64,000 nt of DNA from Lysinibacillus sphaericus OT4b.31 (GTDB lineage Bacteria; Bacillota; Bacilli; Bacillales_A; Planococcaceae): assembly GCF_000392615.1 (NCBI RefSeq), contig NZ_KB933398.1:1648082-1712081 (forward strand), written 5' to 3'. The notes beneath the pieces were generated by a model. It saw only the letters and a program-made list of their open reading frames with translations, did not search any database and had not been told where the DNA came from. The position numbers and the translations under genes were made by a program. Positions 45,271-54,808 of this stretch are shown one piece after another (position 1 is the stretch's first letter; each line of letters opens with the position of its first letter).

Positions 45271-45580
45271 TTATCTTCATTCAGTGAAAGACTCCCACCT
45301 ATGAAGGTGGTGAGATGAATGCGGTGGTGGTTCCTTTTAGTGGGTTTAAACACCTACTGAAATAGAGGAACTCAGTCTAAGAACGCCACGTTCTGTGGCA
45401 ACGACTGAGTGACCAACATTATGTTGGCCCAAAGCCTCTGGCGGATGTCATGGATTTTGAAAGGAATGAATATAAGGATGTTAGCCTAAAATCTTCGTAT
45501 CCTGCGAAAACGGCTAACTGATCTGCATCGTGCAGACCTGAGCACAATTCAAAATCCGGACGCAATTACGCCAAGGCGAA
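45271..45580 (+). ncRNA. Structured element B in the rny leader (related to element A at 32197)
   Basis: It starts with the same 14 bases TTATCTTCATTCAG as element A. Then CTCCCACC/GGTGGTGAG hairpin, conserved GAGATGAATGCG (45312-45323), and a nested hairpin block: ACTCAGTC (45370-45377) with GACTGAGT (45403-45410) enclosing GCCAC/GTGGC, then CCAACAT-T-ATGTTGG (45413-45427). Domain 2: GCCTCTGGCG (45434-45443) with CGCCAAGGC (45569-45577), GGATTTTGAA (45452-45461) with TTCAAAATCC (45548-45557), enclosing GTTAGCC/GGCTAAC and TCTGCA/TGCAGA hairpins. Ends 58 bp before rny. Confidence 0.65.
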
Positions 45581-45638
45581 ATGGATGTATGCGCCGACTT
45601 GAAACTGTATTACCCAAATAGCAAGAGGAGGTGTTCAT

Positions 45639-47198
45639 ATGGATGGAATTACTATCATCTCCGCTTTGCTTGGACTCATCGTTGGTGCCGCTGTTAGCTA
45701 TATCTACATGAAAAAAGTGAATGACTCAAAAATCACTGGTGCTAAACATGTTGCTGAAACAATCGTTGAAGAAGGAAAACGAGAAGCGGAGGCATTAAAG
45801 AAAGAAGCACTACTTGAAGCCAAAGATGAAACTCACAAATTTCGCACTGAAGCCGAAAATGACATTCGTGATCGTCGTTTAGAACTTCAAAAACAAGAGA
45901 ACCGTTTATTGCAAAGAGAAGAGAATCTTGATCGCAAGGATGATGCTCTGAATAAGAGAGAAGCTGGCTTAGAGCGTAAGGAACAAGCTCTTGCCGAAAG
46001 ACAACAGCATATTGAACAGATGGAAAGCAAAGTGGACGAGCTCGTCGCCACACAAAAAACAGAGTTAGAGCGTATTTCTGCATTAACAAGAGATGAGGCG
46101 AAGGCTATCATCTTAGGTGAGGTAGAAAAAGAGCTCGCAACTGATATTGCTGTGATGACGAAAGAATCTGAAACACGTGCAAAAGAAGAATCTGATAAAA
46201 AAGCACGTGAGATTTTATCACTGGCACTGCAGCGTTTTGCAGCTGACCACGTAGCAGAAACAACAGTCTCTGTCGTGACTTTGCCAAATGATGAGATGAA
46301 AGGTCGTATTATCGGTCGTGAGGGCAGAAATATCCGTACGCTAGAAACGTTAACAGGTATTGACTTAATCATCGATGATACACCAGAAGCGGTTATATTA
46401 TCGGGCTTTGATCCAATACGTCGTGAAACAGCTCGACTTGCACTTGAAAAACTTGTACAAGATGGACGTATTCACCCTGCGCGTATCGAGGAAATGGTTG
46501 AAAAGTCTCGCCGTGAAGTGGATGAACAAATTCGCGAAACAGGGGAACAAACGACATTTGAAATTGGCATTCATAATCTACATCCAGACTTAATGAAGAT
46601 TTTAGGGCGCATGAAGTATCGTACAAGCTATGGTCAAAACGTGCTAAAACACTCAGTAGAAGTTGCACATTTAGCTGGTTTACTTGCAGCTGAACTTGGT
46701 GAAGATGTAGCATTGGCTCGTCGTGCAGGCTTATTACATGATATTGGTAAGGCAATTGACCATGAAGTGGAAGGTAGCCACGTCGAAATCGGTGTAGAGC
46801 TTGCCAAGAAATACAAAGAACATCCGGTCGTTATTAACAGTATCGCTTCTCACCATGGTGATACAGAAGCAACTTCTGTTATTGCGGTATTAGTGGCTGC
46901 AGCTGACGCATTATCAGCAGCGCGTCCTGGTGCTCGTAGTGAGACACTTGAAAACTATATCCGAAGACTTGAAAAATTAGAAGAGATTTCAGAAAGCTAT
47001 GATGGTGTTGAAAAATCATATGCTATTCAAGCAGGTCGTGAAATTCGTATTATCGTACAACCTGAAAAAATTGACGATTTAGCTTCACATCGTCTAGCCC
47101 GCGATATTCGTAAGCGAATTGAAGACGAGCTTGACTACCCAGGACATATTAAAGTAACAGTTATTCGTGAAACACGTGCTGTGGAGTATGCGAAATAA
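45639..47198 (+). CDS. rny: Ribonuclease Y
   Basis: Membrane-anchored endoribonuclease that starts bulk mRNA decay, 519 residues. One N-terminal transmembrane helix (about 4-25), a long coiled coil (30-200, Glu/Lys/Arg-rich), a KH domain (about 208-270, [19 protein letters not shown]), and an HD domain with catalytic H367-D368 in GLLHDIGKA and conserved IASHHGD. AGAGGAGGTG precedes the ATG. In B. subtilis ymdB follows directly; here 11 kb of other genes intervene. Confidence 0.97.
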   Translation: MDGITIISALLGLIVGAAVSYIYMKKVNDSKITGAKHVAETIVEEGKREAEALKKEALLEAKDETHKFRTEAENDIRDRRLELQKQENRLLQREENLDRKDDALNKREAGLERKEQALAERQQHIEQMESKVDELVATQKTELERISALTRDEAKAIILGEVEKELATDIAVMTKESETRAKEESDKKAREILSLALQRFAADHVAETTVSVVTLPNDEMKGRIIGREGRNIRTLETLTGIDLIIDDTPEAVILSGFDPIRRETARLALEKLVQDGRIHPARIEEMVEKSRREVDEQIRETGEQTTFEIGIHNLHPDLMKILGRMKYRTSYGQNVLKHSVEVAHLAGLLAAELGEDVALARRAGLLHDIGKAIDHEVEGSHVEIGVELAKKYKEHPVVINSIASHHGDTEATSVIAVLVAAADALSAARPGARSETLENYIRRLEKLEEISESYDGVEKSYAIQAGREIRIIVQPEKIDDLASHRLARDIRKRIEDELDYPGHIKVTVIRETRAVEYAK

Positions 47199-47208
47199 TA
47201 AATAATTA

Positions 47209-47245
47209 AGAGGCTTCCCTTGACTTAGGTCAGGGAAGCCTCTTT
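47209..47245 (+). terminator. Terminator after rny
   Basis: AAGAGGCTTCCCT..AGGGAAGCCTCTT, a 13-bp perfect outer stem followed by TTT, 10 bp after the rny stop. Confidence 0.9.
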
Positions 47246-47501
47246 GTGATTAAACAGTACATCATAGATGACAGAAACTATCAATTAAACTGTGAAAAGT
47301 CTATTGTAAATTAGATAGTAATGTTGATCAAAATGCTTTTTTAACATAGGACCGTTTAGGTTGATATGGGCTCAAACATCATTCAATGTAAGAAAAACTT
47401 TTAGTTGTAAAGCGTAAAGCCTAAAAACTCCAAACAGTCATAACCTGAAAATTCAGAGGCGAGATCCTGTAATGCTGGGTGGAAACTGTCATGCCCGCCC
47501 G
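47246..47501. other. Non-coding gap between convergent rny and Dph6-like gene
   Basis: About 255 bp; A/T-rich, with no promoter, hairpin or open frame that I can support. Confidence 0.5.
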
Positions 47502-48188
47502 CTAATCTAGTTCCAAGGGTAAAAAAGCGTATTCTCCGGTTTTAATAATCTCGCATTTACGAACTGCAATAGGTTGTTTAAAAATGGGACCATCTATTAC
47601 TGTCGTATGGAACTCTCCACCTTCTCCACAGGGGTCAATACCACGAGCTTCAAGCTCCTTCACGTATTCATGAGTTAACGTTCGTCCTAAATCGTCCTCT
47701 CGCATGCCTAATGATAAATTAACCGTTACAATGAGCGTTACAAACCCTAGGTTTATGAACTCTTCGACAGTTTCACGATGGTTCATTTCCCATAAAGGCA
47801 TCCCAAGCTTTAATCCGGCATTCTTTGTAACCTTTTCATGCCAACAGCCATGAGCAGGCATATCTAAGTCTCCTGTTACTAACACTTCTGCTCCTTGGAT
47901 TTTAGCTTTTTCTAAAAGGCGCATAAATATTTTTTCATAATCTGTCCAGCTTGCAGCTGCAGTATAGACAGGCAAATCTATAGATTTAGCTTGGGCACGT
48001 ATGAGTTCTGGAGGCATTCCATGAGATCTGGAACGTTTCCCTTCTTCCTCCATCATAACGATTAGGCCAATCGCTTCTCCAACCTGCTGTGCTTTATATA
48101 GCGCTAAGACACTATCCTTGCCTCCGCTAAAAGAAGCAATAAATTTATGTCCGTGAGCATTATTTTTCCAATCCTTTAATTCTGCCAT
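47502..48188 (-). CDS. Dph6-related ATP pyrophosphatase (adenine nucleotide alpha-hydrolase family)
   Basis: N-type ATP-pyrophosphatase of 228 residues. The PP-loop is SGGKDS at 21-26 (FIASFSGGKDSVLALYKAQQ). Further family segments are RSHGMPPELIRAQAKSIDLPVY, EVLVTGDLDMPAHGCWHEKV and the C-terminal GIDPCGEGGEFHTTVIDGP shared with diphthine-ammonia ligase. Bacteria lack diphthamide, so the substrate is unknown; an amidation through an acyl-adenylate is expected. AAGGGG precedes ATG 48188. Reverse strand, unlike its neighbours. Confidence 0.88.
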   Translation of the reverse strand: MAELKDWKNNAHGHKFIASFSGGKDSVLALYKAQQVGEAIGLIVMMEEEGKRSRSHGMPPELIRAQAKSIDLPVYTAAASWTDYEKIFMRLLEKAKIQGAEVLVTGDLDMPAHGCWHEKVTKNAGLKLGMPLWEMNHRETVEEFINLGFVTLIVTVNLSLGMREDDLGRTLTHEYVKELEARGIDPCGEGGEFHTTVIDGPIFKQPIAVRKCEIIKTGEYAFLPLELD

Positions 48189-48780
48189 TCATATCTTTCC
48201 CCTTTATATTTATGACTTTTACTTGATGCATGCTATTAGCTATTTCATATATGAGATTTCATAGCTCTATTTGTTAGATTTTATCACGATTGAACCTTAT
48301 AGATAGGATATTAATGCATTCCGATACAAAAAACGTGAAATTCTAAGGTTGATGAAAGAAAAGTTCATCTCAAAGAAATTGCAGCATTCGACAGATAAAA
48401 TGGAGTATCTGGAAATCACTACTGCAATAGTGATTTGGACGATTGCTTAGTTTAGCAGCTAAAAATGATTTAACTTTTTCATAAAAACTAAACTTAAATC
48501 TGCCTGATAAGAATCCATAATAATCAACATTTTTTACAATGGATTCTTTTTTTGTGTCGGCAAATAGGGGTTTGCGAGGGATTTTTAATCAAACTTTATG
48601 GCCATGCTAGATCCACGTGTTCTTTTCTTTGAATAAATAAAAGTGAGCAACAATATATTGGTAAATAAAATCGTATTGAGCCAGCCACATAAAATTTTTG
48701 AATGATGCTTTTGATAATTCAACAGTTCAGTAGTGAGACCTATAATAACAAGCATATGTTTTGATAAGGGGTGAAGGACG
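48189..48780. other. Non-coding gap before the polysaccharide cluster
   Basis: About 590 bp separating the divergent Dph6-like gene and the exopolysaccharide cluster. It contains the terminator at 48509-48553 and, near 48719-48746, a weak promoter-like pair TTCAAC-16 bp-TATAAT that could drive the cluster. No gene is supported. Confidence 0.45.
48509..48553 (+). terminator. Terminator-like hairpin upstream of the polysaccharide cluster
   Basis: AAGAATCCAT pairs with ATGGATTCTT around a 20-nt A/T-rich loop and ends in a T7 run. Confidence 0.7.
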
Positions 48781-49503
48781 TTGAAAGATACAATCACATT
48801 ACAAGATGTATTGACAATAGTACGAAGACATGTGCTTTTTATAATAAGTTTTACACTATTCGTAGCTCTAGTGACAGCCTTTATTAGTTATTTTATTTTA
48901 CAGCCTATTTATGAAGCAGAAACCCAGCTTTTAGTAAATCAAAAAAACACGGAGCAACCATATATAGGGGTACAACAGGTTGAGACAGATTTACGATTAA
49001 TTAATACGTATAATATCATCATTAAAAGTCCAGCTATCTTATCTAAAGTCATTAATAATTTGAATTTGGATATGACGCCAGAAATATTAATGGAACAAAT
49101 TACTGTAACTAGCGCAAATAACTCACAAGTCGTGAATATTAACGTCGAAGATAAGCAAGCGGACCTAGCTGTCGACATTGCTAATATGATAGCAGACGTA
49201 TTTCAAGAGGAAATTCAAATCTTAATGACTGTTGATAATGTAAATATTTTGTCAGTAGCAAAATCGGATGAAGAGCCTGAGCCAGTAGCACCGAACCAAA
49301 CCCTCTATATTGTGGCAGCCTCATTTATTGCTTTTACCTTGAGTGCTAGTTTCACAATCTTAGTAGCAAGCCTCGATACGACAATAAAGACGGAACAAGA
49401 TGTTGAAGACACGATCGGATTACCGATTATTGGCCTAATTAGTCAAATTAGTGATGTCAACAGAAGTGCTAGGGTTGGAACCCATAAAATGAGGAGGGAG
49501 TAG
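48781..49503 (+). CDS. Polysaccharide chain-length modulator / tyrosine kinase activator (Wzz domain)
   Basis: Membrane protein of 240 residues. A short cytoplasmic N-terminus (KDTITLQDVLTIVRRHVLFIISF) enters a first transmembrane helix (about 17-40); the extracytoplasmic Wzz domain (YEAETQLLVNQKN, VNINVEDKQADLAVDIANMIADVFQEEI) leads to a second helix (about 178-200) with the Pro-rich PEPVAPNQTLYIV. The cytoplasmic tail would activate the following kinase. TTG start after GGGGTGAAGG. First gene of the cluster. Confidence 0.9.
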   Translation: MKDTITLQDVLTIVRRHVLFIISFTLFVALVTAFISYFILQPIYEAETQLLVNQKNTEQPYIGVQQVETDLRLINTYNIIIKSPAILSKVINNLNLDMTPEILMEQITVTSANNSQVVNINVEDKQADLAVDIANMIADVFQEEIQILMTVDNVNILSVAKSDEEPEPVAPNQTLYIVAASFIAFTLSASFTILVASLDTTIKTEQDVEDTIGLPIIGLISQISDVNRSARVGTHKMRRE

Positions 49504-49505
49504 CG

Positions 49506-50210
49506 ATGTTTCAACAAAAAAAGGCGCAAAGAAAAAAGCGTGTAAAAATGGCCCGGAAGCTTGTAACAGTTGCAAATAGTCATTCCATTGTCTCCGAACA
49601 ATTTCGGACAGTCCGTACAAATATTACTTTTTCGATGCCAGATAAAGATATAAAAACAATTTTAGTGACCTCTGCCACACCAGGTGAAGGAAAGTCAACA
49701 AATGTAGCTAATTTAGGGGTAGTGTTTGCACAAGAAGGGAAAAGGATAGTCATTGTGGATGCAGATTTACGTAAGCCAACAATGCATTATACGTTTTTAT
49801 TGCAAAATGCAAAAGGTCTGTCCAATTTACTCACAAGGCAATTGAGTGTGATAGAAGTCGTCAATAGTACAGATATTCCTAATCTTTTTGTCTTGACGAG
49901 CGGACCAATCCCACCGAACCCAGCTGAGTTACTTGCTTCTAAAAAACTGGATAGCTTGATGGAAGAATTAAAGAAGGAATTTGATATCATTATTTTCGAT
50001 GCACCACCGATTTTATCAGTGACTGATGCACAAATCTTATCCAATAAATGTGATGGCACACTGTTGATTGTTAATAGTGGTGCTGTGGAAAATACTAGTG
50101 TTATCAAGGCAAAGGCTAGCCTTGAATCCTCACAAGCAAATATTTTAGGTGTCGTATTAAATAACTATAAATTACCGCGGAGTCAATACTATGAAGAATA
50201 TTATAGATAG
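49506..50210 (+). CDS. Bacterial tyrosine kinase for polysaccharide export (EpsB/YwqD type)
   Basis: Cytoplasmic BY-kinase of 234 residues. Walker A TPGEGKST (58-65), Walker A' VDADLRKPT (84-92), Walker B FDIIIFDAPP. The C-terminal tyrosine cluster is short: YYEEYYR, the autophosphorylation sites. It lies 2 bp after the modulator and 31 bp before the matching phosphatase, the usual triad. Confidence 0.93.
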   Translation: MFQQKKAQRKKRVKMARKLVTVANSHSIVSEQFRTVRTNITFSMPDKDIKTILVTSATPGEGKSTNVANLGVVFAQEGKRIVIVDADLRKPTMHYTFLLQNAKGLSNLLTRQLSVIEVVNSTDIPNLFVLTSGPIPPNPAELLASKKLDSLMEELKKEFDIIIFDAPPILSVTDAQILSNKCDGTLLIVNSGAVENTSVIKAKASLESSQANILGVVLNNYKLPRSQYYEEYYR

Positions 50211-50241
50211 CTATAGGATGGAGATAAGGAAGTGAAACGCA

Positions 50242-51006
50242 GTGATTGATGTGCATAGTCATATTTTATTTAATGTCGATGATGGGCCCGAAAGCTTGGA
50301 AGAGACACTCAGCATATTTGACCAAGCTGTTGCACAAGGAATTTCAGGAATGATTTCAACCTCACATGCTTTACATCCGCTCTATCATGTTCCTTTTGAG
50401 GTAGTGAATGAACAAATTAAGCGATTACAAAAGGAAATTGATAGGCGTACTTTACCATTAACACTATACCCAGGACACGAGGTACGTTTGTCAGGGGATG
50501 TTCTAGCGCTTTGTGAAAAAAAGCAACTACATACATTAGCACATTCAAACTATTTACTGTTAGAGCTTCCATCTAATTTCATACCCAAGTATACAAAAGA
50601 AATCATTTACGGCTTACTAACAGCAGACATCACCCCCATCATTGCACATCCCGAGAGAAATAGAGTTATTGCCGAAAATCCAGGTCATTTAGAGCAGCTG
50701 ATACGCGAGGGAGCACTCGCACAAATAACAGCAGGAAGTTTAGCTGGTATGTTTGGAAAGACCATTCAAAAGCTTTCCATAACATTAGTGCGTTCGAACC
50801 TTGTTCATACTTATGGTTCGGATGTGCATAACTTAAAAACACGTCCCTTATTATTTGAAAAGGGACTCCGCTTTCTAGAAAAACAAAAAGAATTAGATGC
50901 AGTAGATTGTTTTCTTGAAAATAACACAAGAATACTAAACAACCAGCCTTTACTATGTTATGAGCCGGAAGATACTTTCACAAAAAAAAGATGGAAGTTT
51001 TTTTGA
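50242..51006 (+). CDS. PHP-family protein-tyrosine phosphatase (CpsB/YwqE type)
   Basis: Mn-dependent phosphatase of 254 residues that resets the BY-kinase. PHP motifs: DVHSHILFNVDDGPES (residue 3 on), STSHALHPLYH, LYPGHEVRL, IIAHPERNR, and YGSDVHNL near the end. GTG start at 50242 with GGAAGTGA upstream. Its place after the kinase matches Wzy-dependent capsule loci. Confidence 0.93.
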   Translation: MIDVHSHILFNVDDGPESLEETLSIFDQAVAQGISGMISTSHALHPLYHVPFEVVNEQIKRLQKEIDRRTLPLTLYPGHEVRLSGDVLALCEKKQLHTLAHSNYLLLELPSNFIPKYTKEIIYGLLTADITPIIAHPERNRVIAENPGHLEQLIREGALAQITAGSLAGMFGKTIQKLSITLVRSNLVHTYGSDVHNLKTRPLLFEKGLRFLEKQKELDAVDCFLENNTRILNNQPLLCYEPEDTFTKKRWKFF

Positions 51007-51100
51007 AAGAACAAAAAAACGTCCTGTGTATGGACGTCAAAAAAACAAATAAAGGCGAAAATGTTATAGCAGGCATTAAATATGTAAGGGGATAGTCAAT

Positions 51101-52219
51101 GTGCGAGTGGTTTTAATGAGAAGTAATCCTGTTGCTCCAGATCCAAGGGTTGAAAAGGAAGCGGACAGCCTTGTGAAAAATAATTGGCCTGTACAAATTT
51201 TAGCGTGGGATAGAGACGATAAGTATAAGGCGAAAGAGCAATTATTGGAACGTAGACATGCCATTAAAATAACAAGATTTGGGTTGCCGGCTACGTATGG
51301 TGGAGGTTTTAAAAAAAATTTCTTTCCATTGTTGAAATTTCAAATAAAACTAATTCAATGGCTTCTTCGAAATAAAAATACCTATGACATTATCCATGCT
51401 TGTGACTTTGATACGGCACTAGTAGGGACGATTTGTGGAAAAATACTTCATAAAAAAGTAATCTATGATGTTTTCGATTCGATTACAGCACCATTTAATG
51501 GGCCTGAGAGTATTGGAAAAATTGTTGAGAAAATAGATATTGTGCTAATGAACAATGTGGACGCAGTAATCATTTGTACAGAGAAACGGAAAGAACAGAT
51601 TGCTAAATCATCGCCCAAAAAAGTAGAAGTTATTTATAATACCCCACTTTATGTAAATCTAAAAGATGACTTAAAGTTAAATCCCCACAAAGTGAAAATA
51701 GTTTATGTGGGCATATTGGCTAGAGAGAGACTTATTAAGGAATTAGTGGATGTAGTTAAGAATAACTTGAACTACGAATTACATATTGGCGGGTTTGGAG
51801 AATTGGCTGATGAACTAGCGCAGATTTCAAAAGAGTGCGATAACATACTATTTTACGGTAAGTTACCCTATGAACAGACATTAGCGTTAGAAAATAGTTG
51901 CGACATCATGACAGCTATCTATGATCCGGAGCTTTCGAATCATTATTATGCAGCGCCCAATAAGTTTTATGAGGCATTAATGCTCGGTAAGCCCTTGATA
52001 ATGGCAAAAAATACAGGAATGTCTGAAGTGGTAGCTGACAACGATCTTGGAGAGTTAATTGATTTTAATAGAGAGAGTTTACAAAAAGCCATAGACAGCT
52101 TGGTAATGCGTAAAACAGAGTGGCCAGTAATTGCGCATAAAATGAAAGTACTATATGAAAAACAGTATAGTTGGTGCCAAATGGAAAAGAGGTTAACGGA
52201 TCTATACAGCAACTTATGA
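51101..52219 (+). CDS. Glycosyltransferase, GT4-like
   Basis: Cytoplasmic glycosyltransferase of 372 residues with the GT-B fold. N-terminal RVVLMRSNPVAPDPRVEKEADSLVKNNWPVQILAWDRD is characteristic of the GT4 group acting on EPS. The acceptor side shows DIIHACDFDTALVG; the donor side has KIVYVGILARERLIKELVDV and the E-x7-E-like region in NKFYEALMLGKPLIMAKNTGMSEVV. GTG start after AAGGGGAT. Sugar unknown. Confidence 0.85.
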   Translation: MRVVLMRSNPVAPDPRVEKEADSLVKNNWPVQILAWDRDDKYKAKEQLLERRHAIKITRFGLPATYGGGFKKNFFPLLKFQIKLIQWLLRNKNTYDIIHACDFDTALVGTICGKILHKKVIYDVFDSITAPFNGPESIGKIVEKIDIVLMNNVDAVIICTEKRKEQIAKSSPKKVEVIYNTPLYVNLKDDLKLNPHKVKIVYVGILARERLIKELVDVVKNNLNYELHIGGFGELADELAQISKECDNILFYGKLPYEQTLALENSCDIMTAIYDPELSNHYYAAPNKFYEALMLGKPLIMAKNTGMSEVVADNDLGELIDFNRESLQKAIDSLVMRKTEWPVIAHKMKVLYEKQYSWCQMEKRLTDLYSNL

Positions 52220-52279
52220 CAGATTTACTTGTAAACTATATGAAAATTTACAATAATATTGGATTGCTAGGGGGACTCT

Positions 52280-53461
52280 ATGAAGATATTATTTGTTGCA
52301 CAAAATTTTCAGATGGGCGGTATTCAGAAGGCTTTAATTAACACACTCAAAGAAGTTAGTCTCTATAAGCAATATGAAATAGATGTATTTACATTTAGTG
52401 AAGGTGAATTAATGAAGGACATTCCCCCTAATGTTAATGTATGTACAGGAAATTTACTGTTACAACTAATCGCTACTCCTTTTGCCGAAGTGAAAAAGAG
52501 GCAAAATGTGTGGCATCTAACGCTACGTATGTTATGTATGATTGCCGTTCGATTAATTGGGTCTAACAATTTTTATGCAATAATCTTAAAAACACATCGC
52601 AAAGAAAGGCTTTATGATATTGCCATTTCTTATTTTAATGACGTGCCACACAATTATTTTAACCAGGGTACTAATCTATTTGTAGATAAATTTGTAAGGG
52701 CAAATAGGAAGTTCGCGTGGATACATACGGATCCTCTTAAGGCCAACTTTAACTATGATGCATGTGTCAAAACCTATAAAAATTTTGATCGATTGTTTTG
52801 TGTTTCTGTAGCATGTAAGCAAAATTTAATGCACTTTCTGCCGCAATATAAAGACAAAATTCAAGTGGTCTATAATTTTTTCCCAATCGAAGACATAAAA
52901 GAAATGGCATTGCACGAAACACCATTTGAAAAAGGCACGATGGATTTATTATCTATCGGGAGGATTGACAATGCCACGAAAAGATTCGATTTTATTCCAC
53001 AGCTATGTCAGTTATTAAAGGACGCGTCAATTAGTAATTTTCGCTGGAGAATTGTAGGTGATGGGCCAGATTTACTGCACAATAAAAGATTGGCCTTTGA
53101 ATTAGGTGTAGCTGATGTAGTTGAATTTGTAGGAGAATTACACAATCCATATCCTTATATAAAACAAAGTGATGTGCTCATTCTAACCTCGGCATATGAG
53201 GGTTATCCAATGGTGGTAGGGGAAGCGTTGATATTAGAAACGCCAGTTATTACCACCAATTTTGCCGCTGCGAGGGAACTAATTAGTGATGGCCAAAATG
53301 GCTTTATTACGGGGGGGAAATTGGAAAATCTTTATCCGGTCATTGCCGGTGTCATCGAAAATGCAGACAGGCTTCAAAGAATGAAAAAGTTTATCGAAGA
53401 AAAACCATATACAAATCGAAAAGCACACGAGCAACTAGTATTGGAGTTTGATGCAAAATGA
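52280..53461 (+). CDS. Glycosyltransferase, GT4/GT1-like
   Basis: GT-B fold glycosyltransferase of 393 residues. N-terminal KILFVAQNFQMGGIQKALINTLKEV contains the GGIQ-type acceptor loop. The C-terminal half includes LLSIGRIDNATKRFDFIPQLCQLL, WRIVGDGPDLL and the E-x7-E motif in TSAYEGYPMVVGEALILETPVITTNF. AGGGGG precedes the ATG; the stop overlaps the next start by 4 bp. Specificity unknown. Confidence 0.88.
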   Translation: MKILFVAQNFQMGGIQKALINTLKEVSLYKQYEIDVFTFSEGELMKDIPPNVNVCTGNLLLQLIATPFAEVKKRQNVWHLTLRMLCMIAVRLIGSNNFYAIILKTHRKERLYDIAISYFNDVPHNYFNQGTNLFVDKFVRANRKFAWIHTDPLKANFNYDACVKTYKNFDRLFCVSVACKQNLMHFLPQYKDKIQVVYNFFPIEDIKEMALHETPFEKGTMDLLSIGRIDNATKRFDFIPQLCQLLKDASISNFRWRIVGDGPDLLHNKRLAFELGVADVVEFVGELHNPYPYIKQSDVLILTSAYEGYPMVVGEALILETPVITTNFAAARELISDGQNGFITGGKLENLYPVIAGVIENADRLQRMKKFIEEKPYTNRKAHEQLVLEFDAK

Positions 53462-54804
53462 TATTGAAAAATAAGTATTTCAGTATTCTCATCTGTATTA
53501 TTTCCAGTATATTTGTTGTGTTAAAAATGTATACAGGTAGCAATTTATTTCTTTGGATTTTTTTTCTTATAACTTCTACGGCAATGCTGTGGGATAAGCA
53601 ACAGCATAGAATTGACTATCTATTATTTTTTATTTCATGGGTGTATGTCATTAAGTTTGATTTAACGAGCTATTCACTTTTTGTCGTCCTCAGTTTTTTC
53701 TATATAGTTTTAAGTATCTTGACGATTATTTTGCAAAACGAAGCTATGTCAACAAGACTCATGTTAACCTATTTGCTATTTGTATTTTATGCTGTTGGTG
53801 TAACACTTTTAAGTGGCGGTAATCTGATTGAAGTATTGGGCTTTGTGTTGAATTATAGTGTAATCTTTTTTGCTATTCAGGCCATTAACCATAAAGATTA
53901 CTTCCGAAGATATACGTATATCTATGTATTAGGCTTACTTGCAGCTGCAACAGTTCGTTTAATAAGCTTTTCTATTCCAACAATTGATAATTTTATTCAA
54001 TCTATGACGGTTGTGAATACGGTAAGGACGCTGAGTACAATAAGTACTAGATTTACTGGCTTAGATTTAGACCCTAATTATTTTAGTTTGCAAATATTAA
54101 TAGCCATGTCTTGTTTATTAGTACTGTTTAATCACAATGGCAAAAAGGAGAAAAAGTCGATTGTTCTTATCATTATCTTAGCGGCATTTGGCGTACTGAC
54201 TTATTCTAAAATGTTTATTATCACATTAATCGTATTAATTTTGCTGACGTTTATTGTGTTCATTAAAAATAATGTTAAAACGGCTATAAAGTTTTCTTCT
54301 TTCATATTGGTGATTTGTGGGACATCACTCATTTTTTTTTACGAAAGGTTATTCGAAATTTATTGGATTCGATTTTTTGGAGCAGGCATATCTACTGATG
54401 CCATTACTACTGGACGCGTGAGTAGTTGGGGGATGTTTGCAAGTGAAATTTTGCAAAACACAAAAATATTTGTTTTTGGAGCGGGCTTTGGGACAACTTT
54501 TTCGAAAGTGAAAATGGCCCATACGATGTACTTATCGACACCCTATTATTTAGGTTTATTGGGCGTAGTACTCGCTTTACTTTACATTTTTAGTTTATAT
54601 AAAGTGCTAAAAAATAATGTTGGTATAAAAGATAATACGAGCTTTCAAGTACTTTCAGTCAACGCCTTACCCCTTTATATCATGTTAATTGCGAATATTG
54701 GACTTGATTCCTTTGTAATGGATTATTTTCCTTATCATATTTTATTACTCATGTTTGCATTAACCATGAGTAAAAGTCAGGAACTTTGCATGAATGGGAG
54801 ATGA
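53458..54804 (+). CDS. O-antigen ligase/polymerase-like membrane protein (Wzy candidate)
   Basis: Very hydrophobic protein of 448 residues with about ten to twelve transmembrane segments and a larger outside loop near 310-350, the usual Wzy layout. The segments STRFTGLDLDPNYFSL and FGAGFGTTFSKVKMAHTMYLSTPYYLGLLG resemble the Wzy_C/ligase region (HxxYL-like). It would polymerise repeat units outside the membrane. Assignment rests on topology and context. Confidence 0.75.
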   Translation: MILKNKYFSILICIISSIFVVLKMYTGSNLFLWIFFLITSTAMLWDKQQHRIDYLLFFISWVYVIKFDLTSYSLFVVLSFFYIVLSILTIILQNEAMSTRLMLTYLLFVFYAVGVTLLSGGNLIEVLGFVLNYSVIFFAIQAINHKDYFRRYTYIYVLGLLAAATVRLISFSIPTIDNFIQSMTVVNTVRTLSTISTRFTGLDLDPNYFSLQILIAMSCLLVLFNHNGKKEKKSIVLIIILAAFGVLTYSKMFIITLIVLILLTFIVFIKNNVKTAIKFSSFILVICGTSLIFFYERLFEIYWIRFFGAGISTDAITTGRVSSWGMFASEILQNTKIFVFGAGFGTTFSKVKMAHTMYLSTPYYLGLLGVVLALLYIFSLYKVLKNNVGIKDNTSFQVLSVNALPLYIMLIANIGLDSFVMDYFPYHILLLMFALTMSKSQELCMNGR

Positions 54805-54808
54805 GGCG

